Source: Vibrio galatheae (GTDB lineage: Bacteria > Pseudomonadota > Gammaproteobacteria > Enterobacterales > Vibrionaceae). From it: a stretch of 64,000 bases of DNA. Below are positions 54,010-60,665 of the stretch, piece by piece (the first letter of the stretch is position 1; every line of letters begins with the position of its first letter). A program made the translations under genes and the position numbers. Where the stretch lies: the NCBI RefSeq assembly GCF_000967545.1, contig NZ_JXXV01000024.1, forward strand, positions 1-64,000, given 5' to 3'. Under the pieces are notes generated by a model. It did no database searches and was not told where the DNA came from. It saw only the letters and a program-made list of their open reading frames with translations.

Positions 54010-54324
54010 ATGGATTGGGTTTCAGACTTATTTCAGCAGTTCCTAGACGCCATCATTGCTTTGTTTATGGGCTTATCTGAAATTGCTAAGGACATTGTTT
54101 ATTGGTTCTTTGACTTGATAATGACGGTTGTTGATACCTTGTTGGCAACGGCGATAGCGTTCTTTGAACCTATAGATATTGGGCAATATATGTCTGGCTT
54201 TCCTCCAGAAGCGGCGTGGGTTCTTGCTCAAATTGGTTTGCCTCAAGCGCTTGGTATGATTGTTAGCTCGATTGGCATTCGTATTATTCTCCAGTTGATT
54301 CCGTTCACGAGGTTAGGCTCATGA
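54010..54324 (+). CDS. DUF2523 minor coat protein (pVI-like)
   Basis: This 104-residue membrane protein has three hydrophobic stretches (FLDAIIALFMGLSEIA, IVYWFFDLIMTVVDTLLATA, LGMIVSSIGIRIILQLI) and matches DUF2523 proteins, the Ace/pVI equivalents at the virion base. TGGAGGC precedes the ATG at 54010. Its stop overlaps the Zot start in an ATGA arrangement. Confidence 0.87.
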   Translation: MDWVSDLFQQFLDAIIALFMGLSEIAKDIVYWFFDLIMTVVDTLLATAIAFFEPIDIGQYMSGFPPEAAWVLAQIGLPQALGMIVSSIGIRIILQLIPFTRLGS

Positions 54325-55445
54325 TAAATGCATTAACGGGCAGACCCGGAGGCGGTAAGTCTTATGAGGCGGTAGCGTTCCATATTATTCCAGCCCTCAA
54401 AGATGGTCGCAAAGTCATTACCAATGTTGCGCTTAACATTCCGCATTTCGTCAAAATATTTGGTCAGGATGTGATTGATGAATTGTTGGTTGTGGTTGAT
54501 GGTGATTTGACCAACTTTGGCTCTAGGGAACGTCCGTTCTCTAAGGTCGAGCACTATCAAGATGAATGGAGAAACGATAAAGGACAAGCGCCTCTCTTTG
54601 TGGTTGATGAAGCACATATGTCTGTGGGTCGTAATGTGAATGATGCGGTGTTGGAATGGTATTCAATGCACCGTCATTACGGCGCTGACATTCTGTTAAT
54701 GACTCAGAACTTGCGCAAGGTTCACCGAGACATTAAGGACATGGTTGAGATTCATTACTACTGCGTGAAAAACGCGGCGATGGGTTCAACTAAGACCTAC
54801 ACACGTAAGGTCAAAAATGGGGCTAATGGAGTTGATTTAAATGAAAACGTTCGTAAGTACGAGGCTCAATATTTTCCTTTCTACCAAAGTCACACGAGTT
54901 CTAACAAGGCGGTTGAGGAGGCGGTTGCCAAGGATGTTAAACCGCTTTGGAAGCACTGGACAGTATGGCTCGGCGCGATATTGCTTATTCTTGGCCCGTC
55001 GATGCTTATCGCTAACGGTGGGATATTTGGTGACATTGGTGAGACTCAAGAAGAAAGTCCGAATACCGAGCCACAAACAAGCTCTAGCGAAGAACCTGCG
55101 ACCGAGGAAAAAACAGAGAAAAAACGCCGTAGACCTCAAGACCCTTTAAGCGATTACAAGCTTTATGCCAGTGGCGAAATTATCAATGTTGTGTTCGACA
55201 AGGATAACAGGCCAGTGAGGAACAAGACGTTTAAGCGCGTTTATATCGATGTGTATGAGAATGATTTCAAGTTGTTCACGATGACGAATGAAGACCTGAT
55301 AGAAATGGGTTACGCCTTTAAAGTACTGACTGATTGTGTTTACCAGCTCACGTATCAAGGTGCGGCTCGTCTCGTGGTGTGTGGTGATTATGAAGAGCAA
55401 GCAAAGCAGAACGATTTGTTTGCGGTTACGCCGTTTTCTGGATAG
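54321..55445 (+). CDS. zot: Zot-domain phage assembly protein (pI)
   Basis: This 374-residue inner-membrane ATPase drives extrusion of the virion. Walker A is GRPGGGKSYEAV (residues 8-19), and Walker B LFVVDEAHMSVG near residue 93. One membrane helix (WTVWLGAILLILGPSMLI, about 213-230) separates the cytoplasmic ATPase from a periplasmic tail with an acidic, Thr-rich stretch. The zonula-toxin activity known for the V. cholerae protein cannot be judged from this sequence. No pIV secretin gene is present, so a host secretin must be used. Confidence 0.93.
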   Translation: MINALTGRPGGGKSYEAVAFHIIPALKDGRKVITNVALNIPHFVKIFGQDVIDELLVVVDGDLTNFGSRERPFSKVEHYQDEWRNDKGQAPLFVVDEAHMSVGRNVNDAVLEWYSMHRHYGADILLMTQNLRKVHRDIKDMVEIHYYCVKNAAMGSTKTYTRKVKNGANGVDLNENVRKYEAQYFPFYQSHTSSNKAVEEAVAKDVKPLWKHWTVWLGAILLILGPSMLIANGGIFGDIGETQEESPNTEPQTSSSEEPATEEKTEKKRRRPQDPLSDYKLYASGEIINVVFDKDNRPVRNKTFKRVYIDVYENDFKLFTMTNEDLIEMGYAFKVLTDCVYQLTYQGAARLVVCGDYEEQAKQNDLFAVTPFSG

Positions 55446-55458
55446 TGAGAGTGTCTAA

Positions 55459-55587
55459 ATGAGTGAAGAACAGTTAATTCAATTTGTAGAAATGTTTAGT
55501 CATATGTCGTTTATTGATTCAATGTTAGGTGCGTTTCTGGGTGTGGGGTTTTGGAGGCTTCTAGATTGGATTTGTAAATCTAAATGA
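55459..55587 (+). CDS. 42-residue phage peptide after zot
   Basis: Read directly: MSEEQLIQFVEMFSHMSFID then SMLGAFLGVGFWRLLDWICK and SK. A short acidic helix precedes one membrane-like helix with Trp and a basic end. It starts 13 bases after the Zot stop, though without a strong ribosome site (GTGAGAG). Small hydrophobic genes at this place occur in related phages; the function is unknown. Confidence 0.5.
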   Translation: MSEEQLIQFVEMFSHMSFIDSMLGAFLGVGFWRLLDWICKSK

Positions 55588-55624
55588 TTTGTAGGTTCGG
55601 TTGTTTTCATAAAATTCGCATCTT

Positions 55625-55671
55625 GCCTTTATGGGGGGTTCCCTGCTACTGCAGGGGGGTACCATAAAGGC
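55625..55671. other. large two-tier hairpin, candidate phage origin or packaging signal
   Basis: The outer stem GCCTTTATGG/CCATAAAGGC (10 bp, perfect) encloses the inner stem CCCTGC/GCAGGG with loop TACT. It lies just past the last structural gene, where filamentous phages carry the replication origin and packaging hairpins. Confidence 0.6.
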
Positions 55672-56053
55672 ATGAGTCAATCACAATACAAACAATGACC
55701 TTTTTATTTGCCCCTTTAGGGCATTACACTGCACTTCTCACACACTCTCAACTAGCCCCGCAGGGATAAGCTAAGCACGCAGTGCAAGCGAAACACCAAG
55801 CCGCTCAACTCTCTCAACCTATGCCCCTGCACGTAGTCGGCGCGGTTAGCCTCTCCCTATGCTGAAAATAAAAAACTCCCCTCGCCCTGCTAAGCCTTCT
55901 TGTGAACCTTGGCGAGTGTCGAGCCATGGTTAATTTGTGGTGTGCAGCATCCCCGTATAGTAATACGGGGTGAAAGTCTTACCCCGAAACTTTGCTTTTC
56001 TAAAATGCCTTAGACTTCGATGAGCATTTACATTCAATTCTCTTTGTTTTAAT
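55672..56053. other. phage intergenic region with short hairpins
   Basis: No gene is supported here. The stretch has several GC-rich small hairpins (GCCC-CTTTA-GGGC at about 55709, CCCCGTAT...ATACGGGG at about 55951) on a pyrimidine-rich background. It fits a complementary-strand origin and intergenic region. Confidence 0.5.
55962..55986 (+). repeat. 25-bp repeat, copy 1 (left of the DUF2726 gene)
   Basis: AATACGGGGTGAAAGTCTT followed by ACCCCG matches 56769-56793 in 23 of 25 bases. A looser relative (TAGTATTACGGGGGTAAA) begins at 56688. Confidence 0.7.
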
Positions 56054-56083
56054 TTGTTTTTAATGCAAATGATGGAATATGAA

Positions 56084-56689
56084 ATGAAGATTCTCGCATT
56101 CTTGATAATCTTAGTCTGCCTTGTCGTGATGGTGACAACACTTAATGGAAGCGGAAAAAGAAAGCGTAAAGCTCAAAAATCACGTGATAAACATCGGACT
56201 TTCGATGAGTCAATAAATTACTCGGCGACTAAAAGCAGTGAGCAACTAGAACCAGTTCCTAGTATTCAACCTGTCGAAAATGATTCCTTCCCGAAACATA
56301 AACGATCTAAGTATTTAGCTACTGAAAATGAGCGCAGATTTCATGATGCGTTGAAACAAGCTATACCTTCGGAATACAACATACATTGCCAAGTTTCCCT
56401 GATGGCGCTTGTTCAGCCTTTAGAGTGGAAGGATAACTCACGTACATGGGCTAAGCGGATGGACTTCGTGATTACTGATTCAGACACTCAAGTTTTGGCA
56501 GTAATAGAACTAGATGATTACACACACAACTGGGCCAAGAGAAAGAAACGTGATGAATATGTGAACACAGTTTTGGAGGGGCATCACAACTTAGTCAGGT
56601 TCAAATCATCTAAGCATTATGACCCTCTACACATTAGACAAGAACTTGACCTAATTTCTTCATTGGTACCGGATGACCCCCTCACCTAG
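56084..56689 (+). CDS. DUF2726 nuclease-like cargo protein with membrane anchor
   Basis: This 201-residue protein has an N-terminal helix (MKILAFLIILVCLVVMVTTL), a basic disordered linker and a C-terminal DUF2726 domain. The latter reads LATENERRFHDALKQAI, AKRMDFVITDSDTQVLAVIE then LDD, and later HHNLVRFKSS. The RMDFVI...VIELDD pattern recalls the PD-(D/E)XK nuclease core. Activity and role are unknown; phage defence or superinfection control would be guesses. It lies outside the core phage genes and between copies of a repeat, so it looks like acquired cargo. The ATG at 56084 follows TGGAATATGAA; earlier ATGs are in frame. Confidence 0.75.
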   Translation: MKILAFLIILVCLVVMVTTLNGSGKRKRKAQKSRDKHRTFDESINYSATKSSEQLEPVPSIQPVENDSFPKHKRSKYLATENERRFHDALKQAIPSEYNIHCQVSLMALVQPLEWKDNSRTWAKRMDFVITDSDTQVLAVIELDDYTHNWAKRKKRDEYVNTVLEGHHNLVRFKSSKHYDPLHIRQELDLISSLVPDDPLT

Positions 56690-56768
56690 TATTACGGGGG
56701 TAAATTCCACCATTCTCCAAGGCTTCTGCGGTCTAATCGCCTTTAAGCCCTTTTTCATCCTTGCAAAC

Positions 56769-56793
56769 AATACGGGATGAAAGTCTTGCCCCG
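56769..56793 (+). repeat. 25-bp repeat, copy 2 (right of the DUF2726 gene)
   Basis: AATACGGGATGAAAGTCTT followed by GCCCCG; the flanking bases ATAC...GTAT extend a hairpin. See copy 1 at 55962. The 56690-56927 gap holds nothing else that I can support. Confidence 0.7.
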
Positions 56794-56927
56794 TATTTGC
56801 AATCAAAATAGATACCGGCCTTCCAGGTTAAAATGGAAGAATGCTATCTAATTTTAACCACGCTAATTTATCTCGATGCTTTTTTGCTATCATTAATGAA
56901 CCAGGTAACTTTCTGCAGTAAGGTAAA

Positions 56928-57176
56928 ATGATGGCAATAACAATTCGAGATGTAGATAAGCATGAAGATATGCTTGATGAACTTAGCCGTTTAACAGGTG
57001 AAACAACAAAGGCAAAAAGTTTGATTAAAGGCGGTTACGCTGCCATTAAGTATAAGGATCATTACTTGTCTGAAAAGGATCATCGTGAGCGACTTCAATC
57101 TGAACTATATTGTTTAAAGCGCAAAGTCGAAGCTTATACAACTGCTTTAAATGCGTTAACTAAAATCGGGGCTTAA
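56928..57176 (+). CDS. small phage protein with RHH-like start and coiled coil
   Basis: This 82-residue protein begins MAITIRDVDKHEDMLDELSR then LTGETTKAKSLIKGGY, a strand followed by two helices, like the ribbon-helix-helix fold. A C-terminal coiled coil follows (ERLQSELYCLKRKVEAYTTA). It could be a small DNA-binding regulator; the family is not recognised. TAAGG precedes the first of two ATGs (56928). It is convergent with the DUF3653 gene and their stop codons share bases. Confidence 0.6.
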   Translation: MMAITIRDVDKHEDMLDELSRLTGETTKAKSLIKGGYAAIKYKDHYLSEKDHRERLQSELYCLKRKVEAYTTALNALTKIGA

Positions 57177-57185
57177 CGCCCCTTT
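57168..57185. terminator. hairpin shared by two convergent phage genes
   Basis: GGGGC, loop TTAAC and GCCCC; the loop carries both stop codons (TAA on plus, TTA for minus). Confidence 0.7.
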
Positions 57186-57544
57186 ATTTCACTTATTGCT
57201 CTTGCTGTCTTTAGTAGCTTTGTTGATGTTTTTATTTCAAGTTCTGAGGATATTTCTATAAGCCCCAATCCAGTTAGGATTTGTTGAGGTGTGTAAGCTT
57301 GCCCGTTTGGGGCTTTTAACTTCCTGTTCTCGATTGAAAAGCCTATCCATTCATCATAGGGACTAAGCTCTAAGCGTCGATACATTCGCATTAATCTTTT
57401 ACACTCAGGTGGGATAAGTGCGCCTTCATCCCATTTTTTGACAGTCCTCACAGATTTAAAACACAAATTTGCCGTTTCTTCTACCGTTAAGCCGCAATCA
57501 AATTGACGAAAAATATAGTTTTTGGTCATTTGAAAGTATTTCAT
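57173..57544 (-). CDS. DUF3653 phage regulator-like protein
   Basis: This 123-residue protein has an N-terminal helix-turn-helix (FDCGLTVEETANLCFKSVRT then VKKWDEG) followed by IPPECKRLMRMYRRLELSPY and WIGFSIENRKLKAPNG. This is the pattern of DUF3653 proteins found in Vibrio phages and thought to be transcription regulators. The ATG at 57544 follows GAGGCGTACATA. It is the last phage gene before the right dif-like site and is transcribed towards the cargo genes. Confidence 0.8.
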   Translation of the reverse strand: MKYFQMTKNYIFRQFDCGLTVEETANLCFKSVRTVKKWDEGALIPPECKRLMRMYRRLELSPYDEWIGFSIENRKLKAPNGQAYTPQQILTGLGLIEISSELEIKTSTKLLKTARAISEIKGR

Positions 57545-57596
57545 TATGTACGCCTCTAAATTCCAGAGGATACACAACTAGTTGATATGAAACGTC

Positions 57597-57625
57597 ATTT
57601 AACTTAAAGCGACATAATACGCACT
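57597..57625 (-). promoter_or_regulatory. right dif-like attachment site
   Basis: On the minus strand: AGTGCGTATTA, a seven-base centre TGTCGCT, then TTAAGTTAAAT. Both arms differ from dif by one base and the centre is one base too long, as in phage-derived att sites. Confidence 0.65.
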
Positions 57626-58123
57626 TAAGAATTGGTAATTGGGAATATTTTCTAACTGTCATAAATACGCATTTATGCTAGTTGGGAATCAATCTTGCCC
57701 ATCAATCGCGTCTTTTTGAATAGCTAGTGCCGCCGCAATGGTACTGACCGACAAGCATTCACCATAAATCCAATCACATAATGCGCACTTTAGTAATGTC
57801 CGGTTTGAGCAATTTTAAAATTAACTCTTCAGCCACAAATTCGAATACTACCACGTCTATAAATTTCGTAGTTCATAGTTCGCTTTCTAAATTAACTTTC
57901 CACAGAGCATCATATAAAACCTTTCGAGGCGTAGTTACTAGACGGCTGTGTTTTGATATGAGTTTAGTCATGCCAACCTTTTTTAATCACATTGCTATGT
58001 AAAAACGTGACAGCATAACTAAATGAACTCAATTTGACCTGAGATCATAATTAAAGGAAAACCAATCTATTACATTACGCCAAAATCAAAATGACTAGTT
58101 ATAGTGCTCATCAACTTGTCAGT
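57626..58123. other. intergenic region with further dif-like pieces
   Basis: No gene is supported in this 500-base gap. It contains CATAAATACGCATTTATG (57659-57676), a palindrome including an inverted XerC-like arm, and AGTGCGCATTATGT on the minus strand (57776-57789), a perfect XerC arm without a XerD arm. On the minus strand an in-frame stretch across the latter ends LSVSTIAAALAIQKDAIDGQ then D, which looks like a scrap of a regulator. It may be the remnant of an earlier phage insertion. Confidence 0.5.
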
Positions 58124-59353
58124 TTAAGCTTTAACAAGACTTACTCGACCCGGATGCATATCCCGAATCGTTTGTAGCGCGTCAGGTGGCATCTGTACGT
58201 TTGCAAACCAAAATGGCTTATGCTTTTCAACAAACGCATTACTTCTATCCAACATGTCGAACATGGCATAGGCTTGCGCTTGAGCCAGAGCAATACCAGC
58301 GTCACTCCGCTCTAAAACCGGGATTCCATCTAGATCTTCTTCTAATGCGACTTTTATGGGGACAGTAAACGGAGTCCACTCTATTGACTCAATAACTTTG
58401 CGTGTAAGCTCTGCCTCTAGTTTGTGAATTACTTTGGGTAGCACACTCAAGTCAGGCGTAACTTCACCGCACGCGTAGTATTCTTCACGTAAGTTGTTTT
58501 CTCGATACCATTGCATTTTGTTCACTTGTGCATCTTCAAATAACAAGCTGAAGTGATTAACAATGGCAAAATGGCTGATCGTCCTAAGAACTCCCAGTAA
58601 GATCCCCTGCTGAGGAAACCTCACTCCTGATTGTTCCATACGTATACGCGTAACATTGGCTGTTAAAACCATATGTTGCCAGAGTTTTGGAGCAATGCTT
58701 TTGGTTACCGGGTCATGCCACTTTAGAAGCGGCTTCGCCATCAATATCGGAAACAACAAACTGCAATTATCTATCCCTATCGCGCCTATCGCGATTTTGG
58801 GGTCTTGGATGCTTCTCGGTGATTTGCCAAGTCGCTGACAGAATTTAGGATTATTTACCAGCTCTAAAACGTTTGATTTTAACTGGTTATCATTCGTCGT
58901 CAGAACCGTTAACTTACTGAAATTCAAAGACGGTGAATACGCAACGCTTGAGAAATAGGAAAAGTCTGGAAACCGCCCAAATAGCTGAAGCCCAGACATT
59001 TCTGACAATTTTTCGCATATATAATTTTTTGCATGCTCAGAAATATCTGAAATGACCGATACAACGATTTTTTGTCTATCCTCAATAGCCTTTCGTCGTT
59101 CCTGTACTTTTGCGCTTTCACATTCAAGCAGTAATCTTTGGTTGTCAGTAATTCTCTCTTCTTCTTTCAAGATGACACTATCGCAAAATTCACTTTGCCT
59201 ACTTAAGGCGCTATCAACATCGGATTGATCGAGAATATACTTTAAGCTAACCAACCACTTAGCGTGGCGTTCTTTGGTGATCTGGGTGATTTTATTAGCC
59301 AATGCATTGGCTTCTTCATTGTAAATCTTATTCGTTGTCAGTGAACTCTGCAT
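58124..59353 (-). CDS. probable HDOD-domain protein
   Basis: This 409-residue protein has an N-terminal coiled coil (about residues 10-100), then a region resembling HDOD domains: GKSPRSIQDPKIAIGAIGID, NCSLLFPILMAKPLLKW and APKLWQHMVLTANVTRIRME. HDOD proteins are catalytically silent HD relatives used in signalling. The C-terminal 120 residues (FTVPIKVALEEDLDGIPVLE) are not recognised. I am moderately sure of HDOD. The ATG at 59353 is the first; the frame is open to a TTG 13 codons upstream. It is the first chromosomal gene right of the prophage. Confidence 0.55.
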   Translation of the reverse strand: MQSSLTTNKIYNEEANALANKITQITKERHAKWLVSLKYILDQSDVDSALSRQSEFCDSVILKEEERITDNQRLLLECESAKVQERRKAIEDRQKIVVSVISDISEHAKNYICEKLSEMSGLQLFGRFPDFSYFSSVAYSPSLNFSKLTVLTTNDNQLKSNVLELVNNPKFCQRLGKSPRSIQDPKIAIGAIGIDNCSLLFPILMAKPLLKWHDPVTKSIAPKLWQHMVLTANVTRIRMEQSGVRFPQQGILLGVLRTISHFAIVNHFSLLFEDAQVNKMQWYRENNLREEYYACGEVTPDLSVLPKVIHKLEAELTRKVIESIEWTPFTVPIKVALEEDLDGIPVLERSDAGIALAQAQAYAMFDMLDRSNAFVEKHKPFWFANVQMPPDALQTIRDMHPGRVSLVKA

Positions 59354-59722
59354 GCTCTCACACTTTTTGCCATCAATTGAAGAGGGAGACAAATTTCACT
59401 GTATAGCTCCCTGATGTGATGCCGACGTATTGAGATATTCCTCGCCTTCATCTCTCGACCTACACAGCTACATCGCCTATAACGTGGATTCTATTAACTA
59501 TAGCTACAGATTCGTGAAGCATCATCTCAATGTATGAATCATAGATAAAAGAGATACGTAGATTAAGCTAAAGTTAAACAACGCAATGCCCTGAGAAGCC
59601 GTTGACTAAATTTATGAGGAAAAGTGAAAGAAGAAATGAAAAACTAGAAGTCCCCCTACCTATGCGAGATAACATGATGTTGAAGGGGGAAGCACGTAAG
59701 AGCCGCTTAGACGTGAGGGGGA
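59354..59722. other. intergenic region with two stem-loops
   Basis: No gene is supported here. At 59651-59690 TCCCCCT pairs with AGGGGGA (26-base loop), and at 59693-59715 CACGTAAG pairs with the CTT and ACGTG of the following stretch. These lie just downstream of the DUF3634 gene and could be its 3' end or a small RNA. Confidence 0.4.
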
Positions 59723-60034
59723 TTAGCCCGTACCTTTTTTACCTTTAGAACGAAACCCCTGATGTGGGAATACATTTCGAATTCGTTGTTGTACTTTTTT
59801 AGGCACCTGTTTAGACATAACAAGTTTCGTACCGGTACGTTGCTGATACACTTTCAGCTCACCGCTAAAAGGCGTTTTTTCTCCAATTTCAACAACGTTG
59901 TGTTTAAAACTTGGTGGAAAATGCCCTTTCTCCTGCACAATCTTGCCATCGGAAAACTTCACCTTAAGCACCGGACGATCGATCGCCACCAACCAGAAGA
60001 CAATAACAGACGCAATTAGAATGACGTAAAGCAT
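59723..60034 (-). CDS. DUF3634 family protein
   Basis: This 103-residue protein has an N-terminal membrane helix (MLYVILIASVIVFWLVAI), then RPVLKVKFSDGKIVQEKGHF and a basic tail (VPKKVQQRIRNVFP). It fits DUF3634, a family mainly found in Vibrio and relatives and of unknown function. It lies 13 bases after matP on the same strand and is probably co-transcribed with it. Confidence 0.82.
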   Translation of the reverse strand: MLYVILIASVIVFWLVAIDRPVLKVKFSDGKIVQEKGHFPPSFKHNVVEIGEKTPFSGELKVYQQRTGTKLVMSKQVPKKVQQRIRNVFPHQGFRSKGKKGTG

Positions 60035-60047
60035 ACCCTTCTCCCTA

Positions 60048-60494
60048 TTAATCGAGCAATTTGGTCAAATCTTCCTTTAGGCTGCTCACCGCCTTGCTGG
60101 CTTTTTCACTACGCGAAGCTTCCGACAATAAATACTCAATCGCATCTGATAAAGTACAGCCAAGTTCGTTCGCTCTGTGTGAGAGCTTTTCCCACACTCG
60201 ATAATCCAAATCGATAGATTTCTTCTTGGTATGGATTTGCTCTGCATTAAAATGACGTTTACGCTTTGCTCGAATTGCCTGTTTAAGCTTGTTGTCGAGC
60301 TCTGGTGACATATGCTGTTCAATCCACTCTAAAACTTTGGTCGGCTCATGCTCTATCTTGCGAAGTTCATTCACCGCAGCGTCTGCTTGGCTAGAATCAA
60401 TATGACAAGTAATGGCTTCACCGGCCTTCCACTTGTTGACCAAATAGTTCCATTTCCATCCGCATTCTAAGTTTTCAAGCTGTTGATATTTCAT
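60048..60494 (-). CDS. matP: macrodomain Ter protein MatP
   Basis: This 148-residue protein organises the Ter macrodomain by binding matS sites and holding sister termini together at division. The sequence opens MKYQQLENLECGWKWNYLVN. The DNA-binding part has KKKSIDLDYRVWEKLSHRAN, the ribbon-helix-helix module, and the C-terminal coiled coil serves tetramer formation. Three exact matS motifs lie in this window (13896, 44255, 60973), and a near match sits right upstream of this gene. Confidence 0.95.
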   Translation of the reverse strand: MKYQQLENLECGWKWNYLVNKWKAGEAITCHIDSSQADAAVNELRKIEHEPTKVLEWIEQHMSPELDNKLKQAIRAKRKRHFNAEQIHTKKKSIDLDYRVWEKLSHRANELGCTLSDAIEYLLSEASRSEKASKAVSSLKEDLTKLLD

Positions 60495-60521
60495 TTTAAA
60501 GCCATTCCGTTAACGTCCTAG

Positions 60522-60534
60522 GTGACAGCGTAAC
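60522..60534. promoter_or_regulatory. near-matS motif between matP and ycbZ
   Basis: GTGACAGCGTAAC differs from the consensus at one base (GTAAC for GTCAC). It lies 28 bases before the matP start codon, so MatP might affect its own promoter. Confidence 0.45.
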
Positions 60535-60665
60535 CCTAACCTTGAAAAGTTACAATCCCCATTGTAATCGAAAAGCGATCAAGATCATTAGAGAAAATTA
60601 TCTCTATATCCTGATTGGGTTTTTCTATATAATTTTCATCCATTTTAAGTACATGAATCGATTTA

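Larger units (their letters stand above)
49157..57625 (+). mobile_element. filamentous (Inoviridae) prophage integrated at dif
   Basis: About 8.5 kb between two dif-like sites holds the modular genome of a Vibrio Zot-type filamentous phage (as in f237, Vf33, CTX relatives): divergent repressor, replication genes, major coat, minor coats, pIII, pVI and Zot/pI, then an intergenic origin-like region and accessory genes. No integrase is present, as expected for phages that use host XerCD. The right boundary at 57597-57625 is less certain than the left, because further dif-like pieces follow. Confidence 0.87.

Noticed and set aside
54321..55445. Zot as an enterotoxin
   Set aside because: The protein is the phage assembly ATPase; toxin activity of its C-terminus cannot be inferred from this sequence.
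57781..58002. Forward 73-codon frame right of the prophage
   Set aside because: Low-complexity Ser/Thr/Asn composition, no ribosome site, and it starts inside a dif-like piece.
58007..58019. Additional matS-like motif GTGACAGCATAAC
   Set aside because: It differs from the consensus at two positions in the second half-site, too far to call.
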